NCBI RefSeq assembly: GCF_024653915.1
Contig: NZ_JANLGY010000004.1
Span: 1-64,000 of the forward strand
Direction of reading: 5' to 3'
Length of the DNA stretch: 64,000 nucleotides
From: Sulfuricaulis sp.
Lineage (GTDB): Bacteria; Pseudomonadota; Gammaproteobacteria; Acidiferrobacterales; Sulfurifustaceae
Shown here: in pieces, positions 60,102 to 64,000 of the stretch
How positions within the stretch are numbered: the first letter of the stretch is position 1
Layout: each line of letters starts with the position of its first letter
Program-made: the position numbers and the translations under genes
Notes under the pieces: generated by a model
Told to the model about the DNA's origin: nothing
Seen by the model: only the letters and a program-made list of their open reading frames with translations
The model's database searches: none

Positions 60102-60299
60102 ATGAACAAATCGTATTACGACACCATCAGCGTGATGGAAAAGAAGGGTGTGGACAAGGAGTACATCAACGGCTGGGCGTGCGGTTTTCTGCACAACCCC
60201 AAGCGCGAAGAGCAGCGCCTGAACGAAGCCTACAACGCCGGCTACGATGACGGCCACGCGGGCAAGACCGACGGTTATTCATCCTGGGCCAAGAAGTAA
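60102..60299 (+). CDS. Small unknown protein
   Basis: A 65-residue protein (NKSYYDTISVMEKKGVDKEY, then INGWACGFLHNPKREEQRLN). The ATG at 60102 is preferred for its AGGAG nine bases upstream; an in-frame ATG at 60048 would add 18 residues. The C-terminal YNAGYDDGHAGKTDGYSSWA is rich in Gly and aromatics. It stands between two minus-strand genes and has its own terminator. Confidence 0.7.
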   Translation: MNKSYYDTISVMEKKGVDKEYINGWACGFLHNPKREEQRLNEAYNAGYDDGHAGKTDGYSSWAKK

Positions 60300-60312
60300 C
60301 GCGTCCGTCGCG

Positions 60313-60344
60313 ACAGGCTGTGCAGTGCACAGCCTGTTTCTTTC
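60313..60344 (+). terminator. Strong intrinsic terminator
   Basis: ACAGGCTGTGCA and its exact complement TGCACAGCCTGT enclose one G, followed by TTCTTTC. It serves the small plus-strand gene ending at 60299 and reads partly into the Sel1 gene end on the other strand. Confidence 0.85.
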
Positions 60345-60771
60345 AGGAATTCTGCTGCGCCTTTTCGTACCACTTCCGGGCTTCGGCTTCGTTCTTCTCC
60401 ACGCCAACGCCCTGCTCGTAGAGCATCCCGAGCGTCATCTGTGATCCGGCCAGCCCCTGTTCGGCGGCGCGCTGGAACCATTCGGCTGCCTGCTTTTCGT
60501 TTTTCGGTGCGCATTCGCCCTGCATGTACATGAAGCCCAAGCCGTGCTGGGCCAGCGCGTCGCCCTGTTCAGCGGCGGCGCGCATCCATTTCAGCGCCAT
60601 CATCTCGTTGCGCACATGCCCGAGGCCGTTCTGATACATGACAGCAAGGCGGTATTGCGCCAGGGCATTGCCGGCATTCGCCAGCGGCGAGAGAAACTGG
60701 AAGGCCTTGGCGAATTCCTTGGCCTCGAAGGCGGCGACGCCGCTGGCAAGATTCATATCCAATTCCGACAT
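60343..60771 (-). CDS. Sel1-repeat protein (cytosolic)
   Basis: A 142-residue protein made of about three Sel1-like repeats (AQYRLAVMYQNGLGHVRNEM, AQHGLGFMYMQGECAPKNEK, SQMTLGMLYEQGVGVEKNEA). No signal peptide is present, unlike the Sel1 protein at 21218. The repeats form a helical scaffold; partner unknown. It is a single gene on the minus strand with a palindromic repeat upstream. Confidence 0.85.
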   Translation of the reverse strand: MSELDMNLASGVAAFEAKEFAKAFQFLSPLANAGNALAQYRLAVMYQNGLGHVRNEMMALKWMRAAAEQGDALAQHGLGFMYMQGECAPKNEKQAAEWFQRAAEQGLAGSQMTLGMLYEQGVGVEKNEAEARKWYEKAQQNS

Positions 60772-60846
60772 AGAGAGACTCCGTGACTGTTAATCCGCTA
60801 TTTTGCCAGAGACGCGCGACGCGCGCGAAGCAATAAGAGTCTCTAA

Positions 60847-60971
60847 CAAAATGAGAACCAGAATTTTAAACCACGGGGAGCACGGGGATTGAAAATTGCG
60901 GGAAAAAAAGGAAGATTGTTCATAATTTTTATGTCTTTCCCCGTGTTCCCCGTGGTTTGAATTCATTTTGT
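60847..60971. repeat. Inverted repeat upstream of the Sel1 gene
   Basis: A left arm with AAAATGAG and AAACCACGGGGAGCACGGGG faces a right arm with CCCCGTGTTCCCCGTGGTTT and TTCATTTTG. The arms are separated by about 45 bases. Confidence 0.7.
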
Positions 60972-61047
60972 TACGGATTCTAGCGGACATTCCGTGTGTG
61001 ATCTTCGTGATTCCGTGACACGCAGAAACTCCCTTATAATGCGCGCC

Positions 61048-61608
61048 ATGGCGATCCGTCTTAAAACAAAATTTCGCAAGAAAGGCCCGAAGACGCTGGA
61101 AGACCGTGCCAGCGTCGTCGCCACGAACATCTGGCGCATCGCGCAGGAAACCGCGCGCCACATGGAGAAGGAGGGCTACCCCATGGGCGGCGACCGCCAG
61201 GTGGTGGCGGTGATTACCGAAATGATCGCCTTCCTGATCCAGATCGCGGATCGCCTGGTGTACGGCCAGTTGAGCGAAGAGGAGCGCGGGCGATTCATCA
61301 ATGCCCTGGGCCAGCATACCGTACGGATTACCTCCACCAATCTTGCGGAGTTCATCGGCGAGGGCAGCTATGCAGGGGAGATCGTGAACACGCTCAATGC
61401 CCGCCTCGCCGATTATGCGGAGATGGAATTCAACGGCCGCGACCCGAGCTACTCGGTGCTGCGCTACCTGGGCGAGAAAGTATCCGATGCCATGGAACAG
61501 ACCGACAGCAAATGGGTGCTGGAGCAGGTGGTGGACATCGAGGCGATCGAGGCGATCAAGCTATTCAAGAAAGCAGTGGGTGAAATCCTGGGCGTGAAGG
61601 TGTCCTAG
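61048..61608 (+). CDS. Unknown protein with basic N-terminus
   Basis: A 186-residue soluble, mostly helical protein. The basic start (AIRLKTKFRKKGPKTLEDRA) is followed by AFLIQIADRLVYGQLSEEER and NAALEFIGEGS-like helices, with QVVDIEAIEAIKLFKKAVGE at the end. I do not recognise the family. The ATG at 61048 is chosen over an upstream in-frame start whose extra residues are translated repeat-like sequence. The stop codon lies within the left copy of a target duplication made by a transposon-like element (61602-61611), so the native 3' end may have been altered only slightly, because both copies are identical. Confidence 0.8.
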   Translation: MAIRLKTKFRKKGPKTLEDRASVVATNIWRIAQETARHMEKEGYPMGGDRQVVAVITEMIAFLIQIADRLVYGQLSEEERGRFINALGQHTVRITSTNLAEFIGEGSYAGEIVNTLNARLADYAEMEFNGRDPSYSVLRYLGEKVSDAMEQTDSKWVLEQVVDIEAIEAIKLFKKAVGEILGVKVS

Positions 61609-61611
61609 ACT

Positions 61612-61803
61612 GAATGGCACTTAGGTACCTTTGATCGAGGATCAAGCACCTGGGTAGCTTAAAGTGCAACAAGTAGCCCGCATGAAGCGCAGCGAAATGC
61701 GGGGAAAACGATCGGTAACGGCGCCTGTACCCGGATTCCGCTGCGCTCCATCCGGGCTACACACTGGAATTTCATGGAGGCGGGCTTAAGTTAAGTGCCA
61801 TTC
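61612..61803. mobile_element. MITE-like element at a stop codon
   Basis: A 192-base element with perfect 12-base terminal inverted repeats GAATGGCACTTA (61612-61623) and TAAGTGCCATTC (61792-61803). Both sides carry the identical ten bases GTCCTAGACT (61602-61611 and 61804-61813), a target duplication. The inside has GTAGCCCGCATGAAGCGC and GCGCTCCATCCGGGCTAC as inverted parts. No transposase is encoded. A ten-base duplication is in the range of IS4-type elements, but the parent is not identified. Confidence 0.85.
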
Positions 61804-61902
61804 GTCCTAGACTTTATTATATTTAAAAAGTATCTTAGCAAAAATCTGTAAAAGGCTGATTTCAAGAACTAAAGTTACGAGATTTATTCGGGCACAAAAC
61901 CC

Positions 61903-63010
61903 ATGGAAGACCTCAACCCGCTGTTCAACAAGCTGCGCGATCTGCACGACCGGTCTCAGGTCTTACGGGGGTATCTTTGACTTCGACACCAAGCAAGAGC
62001 GCCTGACGGAAGTCCAGCGCGAACTCGAGCAGCCCGAACTGTGGAATAAGCCCCAGCGTGCGCAGGAACTGGGCCGCGAACGCGCCAAACTCGAATCCGA
62101 AGTCGGCACACTCACGCGCCTGCACACCGAACTGGCCCATTCACGCGAATTGCTGGAGCTGGCGCGCGATGAAGGCGATGCCGACGTCGCCACCTCCGTG
62201 GCCGGCGACTTGGAGAAACTGGAAAAAGAGCTTGCCGATCTTGAGTTCCGGCGCATGTTCTCGGGTGAGATGGACGCCAACAACGCTTTCCTGGATGTCC
62301 AATCCGGTTCTGGCGGCACCGAGGCCCAAGACTGGGCCAACATGCTGCTGCGCATGTACCTGATGTGGGGTGACCGGCGCGGATTTAAAACCGAAGTTCT
62401 GGAGATCTCCGAGGCGGAGGTGGCCGGCATCAAGAGCGCCACGGTCAAATTCAGCGGCCCCTATGCCTATGGCTACCTGCGCACGGAAACCGGCGTGCAT
62501 CGCCTGGTGCGTAAATCCCCGTTCGACTCCGGCAACCGCCGTCATACCTCATTCGCCTCGGTTTTTGCCTACCCGGAAGTCGAGGAAAACGTGGAGGTGG
62601 CCATCAACCCGGCCGATCTGCGTATCGACACCTACCGCGCCAGCGGCGCCGGCGGCCAGCACGTCAATCGCACCGATTCCGCGATTCGCATCACGCACAT
62701 TCCGACCGGGATTGTGGTTCAATGCCAATCTGATCGCTCCCAGCACCGCAACCGGGCGGCGGCCATGGCGATGTTGAAATCCAAGATGTTTGAGCGCGAA
62801 TTGCAGGCACGCAACAAGGAAAAGCAGAAGCTGGAAGACAGCAAGTCGGACATCGAGTGGGGTCACCAGATCCGGTCTTATGTGCTCGACCAGTCACGCG
62901 TGAAGGATTTGCGCACGGGCGTTGAGAGCGGCAATCCGGAGGCGGTATTGAATGGCGACCTCGACAAGTTTATTGATGCCAGCCTCAAAAGCGGGCTGAC
63001 AGAAAGTTAA
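61903..63010 (+). CDS. prfB: Peptide chain release factor 2, with programmed +1 frameshift
   Basis: A 368-residue factor that ends translation at UGA and UAA. Translation starts at the ATG at 61903 and meets an in-frame TGA at 61978 after 25 codons; a +1 shift (skipping the T at 61978, joining 61903-61977 to 61979-63010) continues to the end. This is the conserved autoregulation of RF2. The recognition motif [10 protein letters not shown] (SPF) and the catalytic GGQ in [14 protein letters not shown] are both present. It is followed by lysS, 46 bases later, as in E. coli. Confidence 0.97.
61967..61981 (+). promoter_or_regulatory. RF2 programmed frameshift site
   Basis: GGGGG, an internal Shine-Dalgarno-like tract, is followed by TATCTTTGAC, the standard slippery CTT and in-frame TGA with C after it. 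Low RF2 lets the ribosome shift forward one base. Confidence 0.95.
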
Positions 63011-63056
63011 TGTATAACTTTGTTAAGCATAGTTAACTATTTAATTTATCAACTAA

Positions 63057-64000
63057 ATGCCTGACGAACTAGACGAGAATCAGCAAATCGCCCAGCGCCG
63101 TTCCAAGCTCGCCGAACTGCGCCTGCAGGGCATGCCTTTCCCGAATGATTTCCGGCGCAACGTCGTGGCTGGCGAACTGCATGCCGAGTACGGCGAGAAG
63201 GACCCGGCCGAGATCGAATCTCGCAATGTGAGGGTCAAGGTGGCCGGTCGCATGATGACCCGCCGGGTGATGGGCAAGGCCAGTTTCGCCCACCTGCAGG
63301 ACATGTCGGGGCGCATCCAGATTTACGTCACGCGCGACGTCTTGGGCGAGCCGGCCTACGAGGAATTCAAGAAATGGGATATCGGCGACATTATTGGCGC
63401 CGAGGGGGTAATGTTCAAAACCAAGACCGGTGAGTTGTCGGTTAAGGTGGACGCGGTCCGCCTGCTGGCCAAAGCGCTGCGGCCATTGCCCGAGAAATTC
63501 CATGGACTGACGGACACCGAGACCAAATACCGCCAGCGTTACCTCGACCTCATCATGAACGAGGTGGCGCGCAAGACCTTCCGCACGCGCACCGCGATCG
63601 TGCGATATATAAGGAATTTCCTCGACAGTCGCGGCTATCTCGAGGTGGAGACCCCGATGATGCAGGTAATCCCGGGAGGCGCCGCCGCGCGTCCGTTTGT
63701 GACGCATCATCATGCGCTCGACATGGGGCTGTATCTGCGCGTGGCGCCGGAACTGTATCTCAAGCGCCTGATTGTCGGCGGCTTTGAGAAGGTCTATGAG
63801 GTCAACCGCAATTTCCGCAACGAGGGCTTGTCCACACGCCACAATCCGGAATTCACCATGCTCGAGTTTTATCAGGCCTTTGCCGATTATCAGGACCTGA
63901 TGAATCTCACGGAAGAAATGATGCGCGGACTCGCCAAGGAGGTGCTGGAGAGCGAAACCATTACCTACCAGGGCGAGCAGTACGATTTCAATAAACGTTT
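63057..64000 (+). CDS. lysS: Lysyl-tRNA synthetase, cut by the window end
   Basis: The first 314 codons of a class II lysyl-tRNA synthetase; no stop occurs before the window ends. The N-terminal OB-fold anticodon-binding domain has [20 protein letters not shown] and the catalytic domain has [20 protein letters not shown] (motif 1) and [20 protein letters not shown] (motif 2). About 190 residues are missing at the C-terminus. The order prfB-lysS is the usual gammaproteobacterial one. Confidence 0.95.
   Translation, partial: MPDELDENQQIAQRRSKLAELRLQGMPFPNDFRRNVVAGELHAEYGEKDPAEIESRNVRVKVAGRMMTRRVMGKASFAHLQDMSGRIQIYVTRDVLGEPAYEEFKKWDIGDIIGAEGVMFKTKTGELSVKVDAVRLLAKALRPLPEKFHGLTDTETKYRQRYLDLIMNEVARKTFRTRTAIVRYIRNFLDSRGYLEVETPMMQVIPGGAAARPFVTHHHALDMGLYLRVAPELYLKRLIVGGFEKVYEVNRNFRNEGLSTRHNPEFTMLEFYQAFADYQDLMNLTEEMMRGLAKEVLESETITYQGEQYDFNKR

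Noticed and set aside
61978-61980. prfB nonsense mutation
   Set aside because: The TGA is the conserved programmed frameshift codon of release factor 2, with the expected upstream G tract and CTT.

Overview
The window is a stretch of chromosome from a gammaproteobacterium that very probably lives by oxidising reduced sulfur compounds. The housekeeping part has a gammaproteobacterial gene order (trxB, ftsK, lolA, rarA, crcB, serS and cysG in sequence; csiV next to mfd; prfB followed by lysS). The sulfur part is a complete reverse-type dissimilatory sulfite reductase cluster on the minus strand, in the order dsrABEFHCMKLJOPNR. Presence of dsrEFH and dsrL marks the oxidative rather than the sulfate-reducing version. 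An affiliation near Acidiferrobacterales-type sulfur oxidisers is plausible but is only a guess from gene content.

Layout. 0.1-4.3 kb: sugar-nucleotide genes (FlaA1/WbpM-like epimerase-dehydratase, ugd, galU). 4.5-14.5 kb: a DsrE-like protein, purine salvage (hpt, MTIP), csiV, def, mfd, carD-like gene, ispD-ispF, an Smr protein and a HigBA toxin-antitoxin pair. 14.5-23.8 kb: trxB, ald, ftsK, lolA, rarA, sel1, crcB, DUF190, serS. 23.9-31.7 kb: an accessory zone with a BcsA-like synthase and BcsS-like protein, a broken and an intact tRNA-Ser, an HNH-like unknown, cysG, an integron-type gene cassette with an attC site but no integrase, and a small transposon-like element. 31.7-47 kb: a NarL/NarX-type two-component system and the dsr cluster. 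47.3-52.6 kb: a seven-gene run diverging from dsrA. 52.6-64 kb: a frameshifted PPOX-family gene, YqhA, MsrB, two Fe(II)/2OG oxygenases, a TauE/SafE permease, an HPP-CBS membrane protein, two linked unknowns, a Sel1 protein, prfB with its programmed frameshift, and the start of lysS.

How the genes fit together. DsrAB is a sirohaem enzyme, cysG makes sirohaem and dsrN probably amidates it; DsrEFH passes sulfur to DsrC; DsrMKJOP is the membrane electron-transfer complex; DsrL is the NAD(P)H-linked oxidoreductase. The divergent run from 47.3 kb contains a TauD-like oxygenase, two unknown proteins, a Cas6/Cmx6-type protein with no CRISPR array nearby, a DsrC paralogue lacking both C-terminal cysteines, a rhodanese and an FMN-dependent nitronate-monooxygenase-like protein. 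This combination is the best candidate here for an undescribed sulfur-linked system.

The window is also rich in short palindromic and transposon-like elements: a family of linked hairpins with covarying arms, one of which interrupts a tRNA-Ser; two MITE-like elements with perfect terminal repeats and target duplications, one sitting on a stop codon; and copies of a CCCTCTCCC-type palindrome translated inside dsrN and the TauD-like gene.
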